Below, in pieces: positions 1 through 9,513 of a DNA stretch of 64,000 nt. The DNA comes from Mimachlamys varia. Lineage: Eukaryota; Mollusca; Bivalvia; Pectinida; Pectinidae. Each line of letters opens with the position of its first letter. The first letter of the stretch is position 1. The position numbers and the translations under genes are program-made. Below the pieces are notes generated by a model. That model was not told where the DNA came from and did not search any database. It saw only the letters and a list, made by a program, of their open reading frames with translations. The stretch lies in assembly GCA_947623455.1 (NCBI GenBank), contig OX392535.1, positions 33,194,688-33,258,687 of the forward strand, written 5' to 3'.

Positions 1-116
1 ACCGGGTATTAACACATAATTACATGAAAATGTAAAAGAATAGTCTTTTAGACAATGTTACTAGCATATTATATAAAAAATTATATAGAAGATAAAATCT
101 GGAACTTTTTTTTCAG

Positions 117-243
117 ACTGGCAGAGGAGTACCCGTTATATTACCTTCTGAGAGCCAGGATGTGATGCTGTATCTAACAAACCCAGCTGTTCGGATGGCC
201 GCTGGAATCCAGCTCAGCAATCCCTATGTTTTTGCGAACTGTC
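117..243 (+). CDS. Tyrosine-recombinase-like gene, internal exon (first visible)
   Basis: The exon follows a T-rich acceptor (tttttttcag) and ends at C|gtaagt. It encodes 42 codons plus one base (phase 1), reading TGRGVPVILPSESQDVMLYL followed by NPAVRMAAGIQLSNPYVFA. The pattern 'VPVxLxxE...L...R...GI...NPYVFA' is one I know from a metazoan family of integrase-like proteins, where it precedes the recombinase core. Neither the start codon nor the upstream exons are in the window. The protein is presumably nuclear and DNA-binding. Family placement rests on motif memory, not on a search. Confidence 0.72.
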
Positions 244-393
244 GTAAGTTTATAACTGATCTGCAAACTAAAGTCTTGCAATTTTTTTCTTCTCTTTTCT
301 GGGCTCACTAATCTTGTATGAAGGCCAGTTTGAGCGATAAGTTTTCTTAGCCATTAGATGAGGATAATTGGAAATGCCTGGCAGTTTTGTTAA

Positions 394-1629
394 CTCTTTA
401 CCACTCATAAGCGTGTCTGGACGCCTGTCCGTTATTTCCACAGAAGCGTGTCTGGACGCATGCATCGTATTTACTCACAAGCGACCGAGAACGCATGGCC
501 ATGTTTTCCGCGGAAGCGTGTTTCCCCGTGTACCTATTTATAAACTAAATATCTCGGCCACTGTACATGACTGGGCTGAATGACGCATACCTGCGTGTAG
601 CTCTGTGATTGGTCAATATAATTAGATACTTTTTTATAGATCATCACCTTGACCTTGTGACGTAATTCAGTCAAGAAATCGCAAAATGTCAACTTGTGAA
701 AGCGTGGCTAGAAACGTAATGGCGGCCGAGCCGGGAACGAATTCCAATGAGGAAATTTTCAACTATGACGATTCAGATTCAGATAGATTTTATGGTTTTT
801 CAAACAAGAAGGATTCAGGCATTGAAAGTGATGTAGTCTTTAGTAGTGACAGTGACTCAGGTTGGCGATGAGAGCGACGAAGACAACCCGGAAGCGTTCA
901 ACCCTACTCACTGCTACGGCGATCAACCGTGTGAACTTAACGATGTTATTGTTCATGCTTTTCCGCAAGAAACTCGACCAGTATTGCGTGATGGTTTTAA
1001 TACTGATACTACTACACCTTTAGATTAGTTTTATCTCGTCTTTAAGCCAGAAAGTTCGGTAGATATCGTGCGATATACTAATGATTACACCCGGCGGAAA
1101 TGTGAGAAAAAGTGTTGAGAAGATCAGATATGGTACATTACATTATAGAAAACGAAACGAAATGTCTGTCTGCTAAAGCTTATCTTTATGGGAGTATTTC
1201 AATTACCATCTTACAAAGACTTTTGGTCTAAAGACATATTTTAGAAAATGAAGGGATCAAATCTGTAATAACAGTAAACAAATATGAAAAACTATTTTTT
1301 TGCAAATATCCATCAGTTGCATCAATGTTTTGCAATAAATCTATTGAAACTTGCATATACTTCTGATTTTGAAATTTAAATATGTATCAAAATATTGTGC
1401 AGGTTCCACTGAAACAAAAAATGTATACTTATAATACCATATTTTGTTGAATATTATCTGAAAAATAAGTTTTAAAAACACACATCAATTTTGAATAAAA
1501 ATTGAAAAAATGCCTGAGGAAATGGGTGCACAAATTATACACTGTTGCAGAGGTTGGAACAGAGCCAATTCTGACACTCCACCAAGTAAAATAGATACAA
1601 TGTTGCAACAATGTTCAAGTGGTAAAGAG
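394..1629 (+). mobile_element. Non-autonomous piggyBac-type DNA transposon
   Basis: Both ends carry the perfect 12-bp inverted repeat CTCTTTACCACT (394-405) and AGTGGTAAAGAG (1618-1629). Each end is bordered by TTAA (390-393 and 1630-1633), the target duplication expected of piggyBac. Just inside the left end the motif AAGCGTGTCTGGACGC occurs twice (409-424, 444-459) and in shorter form twice more (near 479 and 511), like subterminal transposase-binding repeats. The interior keeps a decayed N-terminal transposase fragment. At 1,236 bp it cannot encode a full transposase of roughly 550-600 residues. The TIR starts CTCTTT rather than the textbook CCYT, so the superfamily call rests on the TTAA duplication and the protein remnant. 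Confidence 0.85.
686..1110 (+). pseudogene. piggyBac transposase N-terminal remnant
   Basis: An ATG at 686 opens an acidic Asp/Ser-rich frame (IFNYDDSDSDRFYGF, DSGIESD) typical of piggyBac transposase N-termini. The frame shifts near 850-870 into one continuing VGDESDEDNPEAFNP. It then reaches TTTPLD at about 1025, a TAG stop, and FYLVFKPESSVDIVRYTNDY. That order matches the 'TPLDxFxLFFxxExxxxIVxxTNxYA' block at the start of the conserved piggyBac domain. One frameshift and at least two stops make it a pseudogene. Nothing of the DDD catalytic core is present before the right terminal repeat. Confidence 0.75.
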
Positions 1630-2187
1630 TTAAGTTAGTGTTTGCTCAAATCTTTTCTAATACTAATGCTGCCTTTTCCAGAAAGCAAATATCTGCTGTT
1701 GATCTATAGCTTTTGTTAAGCTTACACTGTGTTGGCATTGCCATAATTTTTTTGACATAGTTTTGAGATGCTATCATTCAATATCAATTGTAAAATGTTT
1801 TTATTTAGTATGAGGGATTTATGGGGATGTAATATCCATATATGCAGTAAAAGCAGATGTTTTTAGGAAACAATTGAAATTTATATAGATTTTGGACTCT
1901 AAAGGCTACCTTTAAGATTGCATAAAGAAATGGGTCACTATCACCCACCTTCATGATATGACTTTTTATAACTAATACTGATTGGTAAATATTTTTGTTT
2001 GCTTTTATTAAGAGGAAGGGTTACAGGGTTTCTTCAAATGAATGGCCTTGACCCAACTTCAAGGTCACAGGGGTAAACTGTGTAAATGGCTATAGCAATA
2101 ACCAAAAAAAAACTATTCTGTACTCAGATGACCGTTAAGGCCCATGGGCCTCATGTTATTTCATGCAAAATGTAATTTCAGTTGCAG

Positions 2188-2300
2188 GTGTTTTCCGTGC
2201 ATATGATGCAATTAGACATGTCACTATGAAAGCTGGATTGAATCTTCCTCATTTAGTTCGAACTACCAATATGAGGAAATATATGGCAACCATGATACAG
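2188..2300 (+). CDS. Tyrosine-recombinase-like gene, exon with catalytic-box II region
   Basis: Acceptor ttgcag, donor CAG|gtaact. The exon completes the codon left open at 243 (C+GT) and then encodes 37 codons: VFRAYDAIRHVTMKAG, then LNLPHLVRTTNMRKYMATMIQ. The RxxxxxRKxxAT pattern matches the box-II region of tyrosine recombinases (HxxRHxxAT in phage integrases), but the usual His three residues before the Arg is Thr here. A second acceptor six bases upstream (exon start 2182) keeps the same frame and would give Leu-Ala-Gly in place of Arg, so the exact start is ambiguous. The exon ends in phase 0. Confidence 0.75.
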
Positions 2301-2657
2301 GTAACTTTAAAAAAAAAAAAAAACATAGTTTTAAAGGGAGGACTGAAGCAACTGTAACAGGATTTTTGGTATAGCACACCTTTTTGTGTCCTTGATAGGA
2401 TGTAACTTGTGGTAGAAGAGAAAACTATACTCAACTATGAAGTTCACATTGCCAAATTGGAATACATCTAGAAGCCTTTCTGTTCCTGAAGGCATTTTTT
2501 TTATATTAATGCTTGGCAGTTGACTTGCTAAATTATGGCATACAGTACTCTTTGTTATTAAAGAATTTTGTATTAACTTGCACGACAGTGACTGCAATTA
2601 TTACCTTTTATGTACGCATACTGTTTTTGTAATAAGACTGAATTCATACATTTTTAG

Positions 2658-2853
2658 TCACTGGACACAAATGAAGCTGAAAGGCAATGGATAGTCCAAC
2701 ATATGGGCCATACCATGGATGTACACATGACACACTACAGGCAGACTTCGGACCTGTTGGAAAGGGTCGAGGTGGCAAAAGTGTTGCTCATTCAGGACTT
2801 TGGTGTGGTTCATAAGTTTGTTGGTAAACAGCTGAAAGACATCCAGTTGGAAG
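2658..2853 (+). CDS. Tyrosine-recombinase-like gene, exon with GH...H..Y motif
   Basis: Acceptor tttttag, donor GAAG|gtattt, phases 0 to 1, 65 codons plus one base. It encodes SLDTNEAERQWIVQHMGHT then MDVHMTHYRQTSDLLERVEVAKVLL. The run QHMGHTxxxHxxHYR aligns with the C-terminal LGHxxxxxTxxYxR box of tyrosine recombinases, so the Tyr of HYR would be the nucleophile position. There is no stop or frameshift. Metazoan relatives include Crypton-type transposases and host genes derived from them. Whether this copy is an active transposase or a domesticated gene cannot be decided here, because the box-I Arg and Lys lie upstream of the window. Confidence 0.78.
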
Positions 2854-3267
2854 GTATTTTTATAAGACTAACATAATTTTAGGTGGTAATAATCCAAACT
2901 TGTTTCAAATGGACAGATAGGCAATATCATTTGCAAGTTAAATTGTCTGTAAATTGATATTGTGCTACAAAAAAGTTCAGATGAGAAAACTCAGACTTGC
3001 TAAAGTACGTTTAGTTTAAGGTACAATAAGGGTACACATGATTAATTTGAATTTTGAAAGCTGAGTGCATACTTGGGGTTGTGCGCAGTGATAATAAGTT
3101 TAGTTTAGGTTGTAAAAAGGTATGACCCTTATTCAAAATCTCCCTTTTCACACAAGACATGACCTTGTTATTATCCTCATTTTGAAAATAACGGGCAAAG
3201 TGCTAAGCGTTAATCAAGGACTTTCCTCATTTAAAGTAATTTAAAAAAAAATTGCATATGTTTTCAG

Positions 3268-3423
3268 ATATTGTTCCAGGCGATCAGCAAACAGAACAGA
3301 ATGAATCTCTGGATATAGAGGGAAATGAAACATTAATTGCTGGCAATGAGACAAGGTCTACCATTGATGAGCATTTCATACCAGATTTTGAGCAGTTTGA
3401 AGAGGAAGATACTGATGAAGAAA
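3268..3423 (+). CDS. Tyrosine-recombinase-like gene, acidic linker exon
   Basis: Acceptor ttttcag, donor GAAA|gtaagt. It completes an Asp codon with the G left at 2853 and gives 51 codons plus one base (phase 1). The peptide is strongly acidic (for example FEQFEEEDTDEES near its end) with no recognisable fold, so it looks like a flexible linker between the recombinase-like core and the basic C-terminal domain. The exon assignment rests on good splice sites and on frame continuity with both neighbours. Confidence 0.7.
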
Positions 3424-3764
3424 GTAAGTTGATTTGTTTAATTTTTCCAGTGACTAAAAGATGTTCTCAATGGATCACACTTCTTGCTTTCTATATTATT
3501 TAATAATAGTCTTATTGAATTGAGTTGAATTACTTGTTCTGGGTAAACTTTTAAGCCTTAAGGACCCTCTGATGCAGGTTTTGCATAAAGGTTTAGAGTG
3601 TGTGTTTCGAACGTTTTTTTCATAGTGTAGTCATTAATTTTTGTTAAATATTGTTTTTCGCAGGATATGTTTAACCACTGTGTTCATTATTTCATCCTAC
3701 AAAAGAATGTTTTTGTTGATGCCGATAGCAGATTTTGTATTAAGATATTTCTTAACTTTTACAG

Positions 3765-4021
3765 CAGAAACACCAGTAAAACCGAAGAGAACCAGGTCCA
3801 CTCCCACGACACGAAAAAGGTGGTCAGCTGAGGAAGAAAAGGAATTAGGAGAGTTATTCAAAGAAAACTTTCAAAACAATAAGTGTCCTGGGCAAGACGA
3901 AATAACAAAACAGATGAAAATAAGTTTCCGTAAGGAAGGCTTAATTCATAAGAGGCCAAGAGACAATATAAAAAAGAAAGTCAGCAGCATGTTGATCAGA
4001 ATCAGAAAACTGAATAGATAA
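3765..4021 (+). CDS. Tyrosine-recombinase-like gene, last coding exon with Myb/SANT-like domain
   Basis: Acceptor ttttacag; the first two bases complete a Thr codon, then 84 codons run to TAA at 4019-4021. The basic peptide begins ETPVKPKRTRSTPTTRKRW and continues SAEEEKELGELFKENF, with KCPGQDEI and a Lys/Arg-rich tail. The 'KRWSxEE...L...F......PGxxE' layout resembles the Myb/SANT-like C-terminal tail seen in metazoan integrase-like proteins, probably a DNA-binding helix bundle. Using the next AG (exon start 3768) would meet a stop at once, which fixes the acceptor. The five visible exons total about 282 codons without a lesion. No clear polyadenylation signal was assigned. Confidence 0.75.
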
Positions 4022-5637
4022 AGTGTGCATTAAACTGCTGATGGACAGGAAATTCACATTTTCTTGTGACTGTTAAATTTTTCACACATGTCTGTTGTGA
4101 AGTTCTTTATTTTACTTGTTTCTTGGTATTATTGGGCAAAATACCAGTTTTCATCATGCATGTTGAGACCTTTTTTATATATTATAATAGAAATATGATA
4201 TCATGGTATCCTGTGTATACTTGGTACAGCAAATTAAAATGCCTTTTATTAGCTGGCCTGTTCAAAAAGTAAGACAAGGGCTTATACGACCACTGCTTTG
4301 GTTAGTGAAGACATTGTCCACATTTGTATGAATCTTTTTATTGAAGTCTTTCACAAACATAGTAGTAAATCTACAGCCTTGAAACTTCACATATAGATTC
4401 TTTTCAGCTAGTTCTTTATTCTTGGGTGATTTCCTTCTAGTTGAACTTTTACCATTTTTCACCCTATAATATTAATAATTAATAATCTTGACATTTTTGT
4501 GCAGTAACAATACGGCGTTAAGGTTTTTATTTAGTAAATTGATCACAAAGTACTAAACTCACATTTATAAAACTTCACATGCATCTATATAAGTTGGATG
4601 ATCAGGGTCAATACTTGAGAATATTAGATGATGTGGCTTAATTTTTACCTATTTTTTCAACCTAATACACATCATTTTTTTTGTCATTGTTTCATTTACA
4701 CTACTGTGTCAAGGTTTTTGTAAAGTCAGTTGTTTGGAGCGAGCTGTATGGTCAGCATTTATGACCAGCTATTTAAAGCTCACTTGAGCTCAATGGCGGC
4801 AGATAGCATTTATGAGCTCGCCTCAATGGCAGCATCCGCTTGAGGTCAATTGTGAGGTGAGCTATGTAATCTCTCATTACCAAATAAATATATATATTCT
4901 TATACACTGGTTCGCTTAAAAGCAAGCTGTATACTTCTAATTGAAATATACGATTTTGCATGTCAAAAAGGGTTCATACAATAAGCAAATGTGTGCCATT
5001 TTTTTTGTCTTTTTTTTTGTGAAGAGCTGTTGTCTTTAAATCTGTTGATAACATTAGGGGTTTATGCTGGGTTGGAGGAAGTGCTTCATAAATGGTTAAA
5101 ATTTTGTTATGCAAGTGTATTTTAGCATTGCAAACCGAAATTTGGAGGTTTGTGGGACATCTGATCTGTAATGGTCTCTGATTAAAATTAACACTTGTTT
5201 TCAATCACTTTTCTATGAAAATTGGAAATGTTTTAAATATCTTGCTCTGATTATGTTGATTTTTTACCTTGTTGGAAAGGATTTGTAATGGCCACTAATG
5301 TATTATGAAATTACATGTTTACCAAGCTACAACCATTGATTTTTTCTTTGCCCCAAATTTAAAATGTCGTTTCCAGTCAAGTTTTATAATGGTGATCTCC
5401 TGATTTCTTTCCTTTCCATATGTTGCTGAACAAAAGTGTACCGGTACTGTAATTCAGCTGTGTTAAAAATTTCCTAAAGAATAAAAAAGAAAAATAAATG
5501 AAAGTTTGAATTGTTTTCTTTTACACTAGCAGCTTCATGATGAGTTAAAGATTAAATAATAGAAATGAAAGAAGTTTTCAACTTTCATCTGCTCCATGAC
5601 TTTGTTAATGATCTGTTATTTGAGCTTACTTTATTAT
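4022..5637. other. Intergenic, no feature recognised
   Basis: AT-rich sequence after the recombinase-like gene stop. Small open frames on both strands have no recognisable content. The 3' UTR and polyadenylation site of that gene should lie in its first part. ATTAAA-type hexamers occur, but none could be chosen. Confidence 0.5.
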
Positions 5638-5985
5638 AGGAGGCGCGTTGGTCTAGTGGTAGGACGCCGGGCTCGTGACCGAAGGGTTGCGAGTTCAAGT
5701 CCAGGTCCCGGGACTTGTGTTGTATCCTTGAACAAGATGCATTACTCTGCTTGTTGCAGTCTACTCGGCTGTAAATGAGTACATGGTTGGGTAGTGCTAG
5801 AAATTGTAGAATGCTAGCTGTGAACGCTAAAAAAGGCAGCACCAGTTGTGTATATGCTCCCCATGGATTTGAGAACGATATTGGCTGGTTGCTAAGGCCC
5901 TATAACCACGAATAATAGTTTGTGAACTGCTTTGAGACAACTTTTAAGGAAGTGATAAAGCAGTATATAACCTCAAATTGTTACT
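5638..5985 (+). mobile_element. tRNA-derived SINE with V-type core
   Basis: The head resembles a tRNA: an A-box-like TTGGTCTAGTGGT at 5648-5660 and a B-box-like GAGTTCAAGTCC at 5691-5702, separated by the usual distance. The body has CCTTGAACAAGATGCATTAC, which resembles the conserved 'CTTGAGCAAGGCACTTAAC' core of V-type SINEs. The tail ends in AAAGCAGTATATAACCTC, like 'AAAGCGCTATATAAAT'. It is not a tRNA gene, since no acceptor stem pairs. Confidence 0.7.
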
Positions 5986-6045
5986 ATTATTGGGGCATTG
6001 GGTGCTTTTATTTTTAGCGATCCAATTGTTTTGACCACAGTTTTT

Positions 6046-6714
6046 GTCTCGCCTTCAACGAAAGTCGAGGTAGGCGAGACTAAGGTACTGTAAATCACTT
6101 TGATTTTGCGAGTTTACTTATTTAGACATATTCGTTAAAACATAATTTGCGATTGAATCAACTCATGAATTAACACGAAAATAAATACCTCACGAAATAT
6201 AAGTGATTTACAGTATTGCTTTTCTGAAGGCCACGGTGGCGTCAACATTTGCATTAAAGTCCACTTTTGACAGTGTTTTTGCTAATCAATTGAATAGAAA
6301 CTTGGTGGGGTGTCCGATTATTACATACTGAACACCTATCCAGTTTGGAAGAAATTTCTTTTCTGGTTCACCTATTTTTGGCTAAAAAAAAACTGAATTT
6401 TGAGAATTTGCGTTTAAGTCCACTTTTTATAGTGTTGCTGATATATGATGGAATTGAAACCTAGTATAGTTACTGAAATCATCATACTGAACACCTTACT
6501 AAAATTTGAAGGACATAAAATTCCAGGTTCTGCTGTTTTGGGACAAAAGCATTAGAATTTCCGTTAAAATCCACTTTTTATAGTGTTATGATTTCTGATT
6601 AAATTGAAACTTAGCCAATTAATTTACTGATAGCAATCTTGTCGATAGTATTTTGTCATACTTTTGTATACCCTTTGGAGCTTTATGTTATTGACAAAGT
6701 GGAAAAGGTGAGAC
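6046..6714. mobile_element. Degenerate repeat element with internal ~150-bp tandem units
   Basis: The left end reads GTCTCGCCTT and the right end AAGGTGAGAC, an imperfect inverted pair. Inside, three diverged units each contain 'TTAAAGTCCACTTTT..AGTG' followed by 'GAATTGAAACTTAG..' and 'ACTGAACACCTA', spaced about 150 bp (near 6250, 6407 and 6563). The left arm is interrupted by a separate MITE (6086-6215). No protein is encoded. The superfamily is unknown. Confidence 0.5.
6086..6215. mobile_element. 130-bp MITE with perfect 15-bp terminal inverted repeats
   Basis: It starts TACTGTAAATCACTT (6086-6100) and ends AAGTGATTTACAGTA (6201-6215), a perfect inverted pair. The terminal TA may be the target duplication, as in Tc1/mariner-like elements. 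It sits inside the larger repeat 6046-6714, so it inserted later. Its ends resemble those of the element at 52171. Confidence 0.75.
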
Positions 6715-6929
6715 ATACAATTACGCGTAATTCTTGTTTGAAATAAGGTCAGACCAAGTAAATCTGATGCTGCTTTCAGGGAAACTTACACAAAGCCTTA
6801 AAAGGCCTGCAGAAACCTTAGCAGTTCTGAAGAAAAAGACCTAGATTTTGTTTGAAGGGATTTTAATCAAATATGAACTTTACCCTGTAGGCATTTATTT
6901 TTAGGTTACCTAATGTTGATTTGTGAGGT

Positions 6930-8760
6930 ATTTTGTCTAAGGATATGTCTCTTGTTGTTCTGGGGTGCTTTGTCTATTAGAATCATTGTGGGGTTATCTA
7001 ATGTTGGATTGTGTAAGTATGGTACGAGTCCTTGTGGGGTTGATATGTCTCTTGTTGTTCTGGGGTGCTTTGTCTATTAGAATCATTGTGGGGTTATCTA
7101 ATGTTGGATTGTGTAAGTATGGTACGAGTCCTTGTGGGGTTGATATGTCTCTTGTTGTTCTGGGGTGCTTTGTCTATTAGAAGCATTGTGGGGTTATCTA
7201 ATGGTGGTTTGTCTAAGTATGGTATAAGCCTTTGTGGGGTTGATATGTCTCTTGTTGTTCTGGGGTGCTTTGTCTATTAGAATCATTGTGGGGTTATCTA
7301 ATGTTGGATTGTGTAAGTATGGTACGAGTCCTTGTGGGGTTGATATGTCTCTTGTTGTTCTGGGGTGCTTTGTCTATTAGAATCATTGTGGGGTTATCTA
7401 ATGGTGGTTTGTCTAAGTATGGTATGAGCCTTTGTGGGGTTGATATGTCTCTTGTTGTTCTGGGGTGGTCTGTCTATTAGAATCATTGTGGGGTTATCTA
7501 ATGGTGGTTTGTCTAAGTATGGTATAAGCCTTTGTGGGGTTGATATGTCTCTTGTTGTTCTGGGGTGGTCTGTCTATTAGAATCATTGTGGGGTTATCTA
7601 ATGGTGGTTTGTCTAAAGATGATTGAGCCCTTAATTGTGGGGTTGATATGTCTCTTGTTGTTCTGGGGTGCTTTGTCTATTAGAATCATTGTGGGGTTAT
7701 CTAATGTTGGATTGTCTAAGTATGGTACGAGTCCTTGTGGGGTTGATATGTCTCTTGTTGTTCTGGGGTGCTTTGTCTATTAGAATCATTGTGGGGTTAT
7801 CTAATGGTGGTTTGTCTAAAGATGATTGAGCCCTTAATTGTGGGATTGATATGTCTCTTGTTGTTCTGGGGTGCTTGTCTATTAGAGTCATTGTGGGGTT
7901 ATCTAATGTTGGATTGTCTAAGTATGGTATAAGCCTTTGTGGGGTTGATATGTCTCTTGTTGTTCTGGGGTGCTTTGTCTATTAGAATCATTGTGGGGTT
8001 ATCTAATGTTGGATTGTCTAAGTATGGTATAAGCCTTTGTGGGGTTGATATGTCTCTTGTTGTTCTGGGGTGGTCTGTCTATCAGAATCATTGTGGGGTT
8101 ATCTAATGGTGGTTTGTCTAAAGATGATTGAGCCCTTAATTGTGGGGTTGATATGTCTCTTGTTGTTCTGGGGTGCTTTGTCTATTAGAGTCATTGTGGG
8201 GTTATCTAATGTTGGATTGTGGGGTGGTTTGTCTAAAGATGATTGAGCCCTTAATTGTGGGGTTGATATGTCTCTTGTTGTTCTGGGGTGCTTTGTCTAT
8301 TAGAGTCATTGTGGGGTTATCTAATGTTGGATTGTGGGGTGGTTTGTCTAAAGATGATTGAGCCCTTAATTGTGGGGTTGATATGTCTCTTGTTGTTCTG
8401 GGGTGCTTTGTCTATTAGAGTCATTGTGGGGTTATCTAATGTTGGATTGTGGGGTGGTTTGTCTAAAGATGATTGAGCCCTTAATTGTGGGGTTGATATG
8501 TCTCTTGTTGTTCTGGGGTGCTCTGTCTACTAGAATCATTGTGGGGTTATCTAATGTTGGATTGTGGGGTGGTTTGTCTAAAGATGATTGAGCCCTTAAT
8601 TGTGGGGTTGATATGTCTGGTGTTGTTCTGGGCTGCTCTGTCTATTAGAGTCATTGTAGGGTTACCTTTATTGGTTTGTGGGGTGGTTTGTCTAAAGATA
8701 GTATGAGCCTTTGTGGGGTTGATTTGTGTTGTTGATATTTAGGTTGGTCAATCCTTTAGA
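6930..8760 (+). repeat. 100-bp / 115-bp satellite array, copy 1
   Basis: Tandem units share 'GATATGTCTCTTGTTGTTC', 'TGGGGTGCTTTGTCTATTAG' and 'CATTGTGGGGTTATCTAATG'. Units from about 6940 to 7600 are 100 bp ('AAGTATGGTACGAGTCCTTG' type). Later units carry 'AAAGATGATTGAGCCCTTAA' and become 115 bp from about 8150. The unit type alternates in the middle and decays after 8620. Short open frames of 62-72 codons repeat with the units and are not genes. Confidence 0.9.
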
Positions 8761-9513
8761 TCATTGTTGCTATAGGGATGTTGGTTTGTGAAGTATTGCT
8801 CCATTTCTACTTCTATTGGGATGTCATTTCCAACAATGGTTATATTACAGCAAGGTTGCTTTTTTGTTTGCAGATAATTTAATCAAATTATAATTCTTGA
8901 ATTCTTTTCAGTTTGCGGTTGTAAAACATGTGTAAACCATAAAATAAAGTAATTGTTCTTGGTCGTGGTATTGAATCAAATAATGATTTAGCAATCATTA
9001 AAACCTGCATATTCTATTTTACAACCAGTTAATGTGGTTTGTGACAAATACTTCTATGGACAGACAACCCCCATTATAGATCATTTCAGTTCTGTAGATT
9101 AACCCCAAACATATTTACAGACATATATACCCCATGATGTTTTTCAGGTATGGACTTGAAAACCCCAGAAATAAAGACGCGTACCCCAATATGTATCTCC
9201 TGTAAGAAATCCTGACGTGCACCCCACATTGTCAGTTTGTACAGAAGCGTAACCCCACAATGAAAAATTTGCACAATGTATCTCTCGTCTGTACGTCCGT
9301 CTGTCTGTCCGTCTGTCCGTAGAAAAATGTTGTCCGGACAACTTCTCCTAAACTACTGGATCGATTTCAATAAAACTTGGCAGTATTGTTGGGGACCATG
9401 TGTAGATGTGCATGCAGGGTTTCGTTTGTCAAAATTTTGGTTGCCATGGTAACCAGGTCACTATACACAGGTTTCCATAATAAAATGTTGTCCGGACAAC
9501 TCCTCCTAAACTA
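7747..9513 (+). repeat. 1,767-bp direct tandem duplication, unit A
   Basis: Every landmark in this segment recurs exactly 1,767 bp downstream (8173 and 9940; 8288 and 10055; 9086 and 10853). The unit contains the distal part of the 100/115-bp satellite, about 600 bp of non-satellite DNA, a CGTC/TGTC-rich tract at about 9283-9320 and the first 158-bp units. The junction with unit B is at 9513/9514, where 'TCCTAAACTA' runs straight into 'TATGTCTCTTG'. The only difference I saw is C versus T near 9502/11269. Confidence 0.92.

Larger units (their letters stand above)
244..2187 (+). other. Intron of the recombinase-like gene carrying a piggyBac-type insertion
   Basis: This 1.9-kb intron lies between the first two visible exons. 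Positions 394-1629 are a transposon (listed separately). The remainder is AT-rich and shows no further exon or repeat I can support. Another 1.1 kb of introns (2301-2657, 2854-3267, 3424-3764) is likewise plain. Confidence 0.7.

Noticed and set aside
5641..5715. tRNA gene
   Set aside because: A and B boxes are present, but the 5' and 3' ends do not pair into an acceptor stem and a SINE body follows.
8173..8706. Family of 62-codon open frames repeated every 115 bp
   Set aside because: They follow the satellite unit exactly and recur in the duplicate; not genes.
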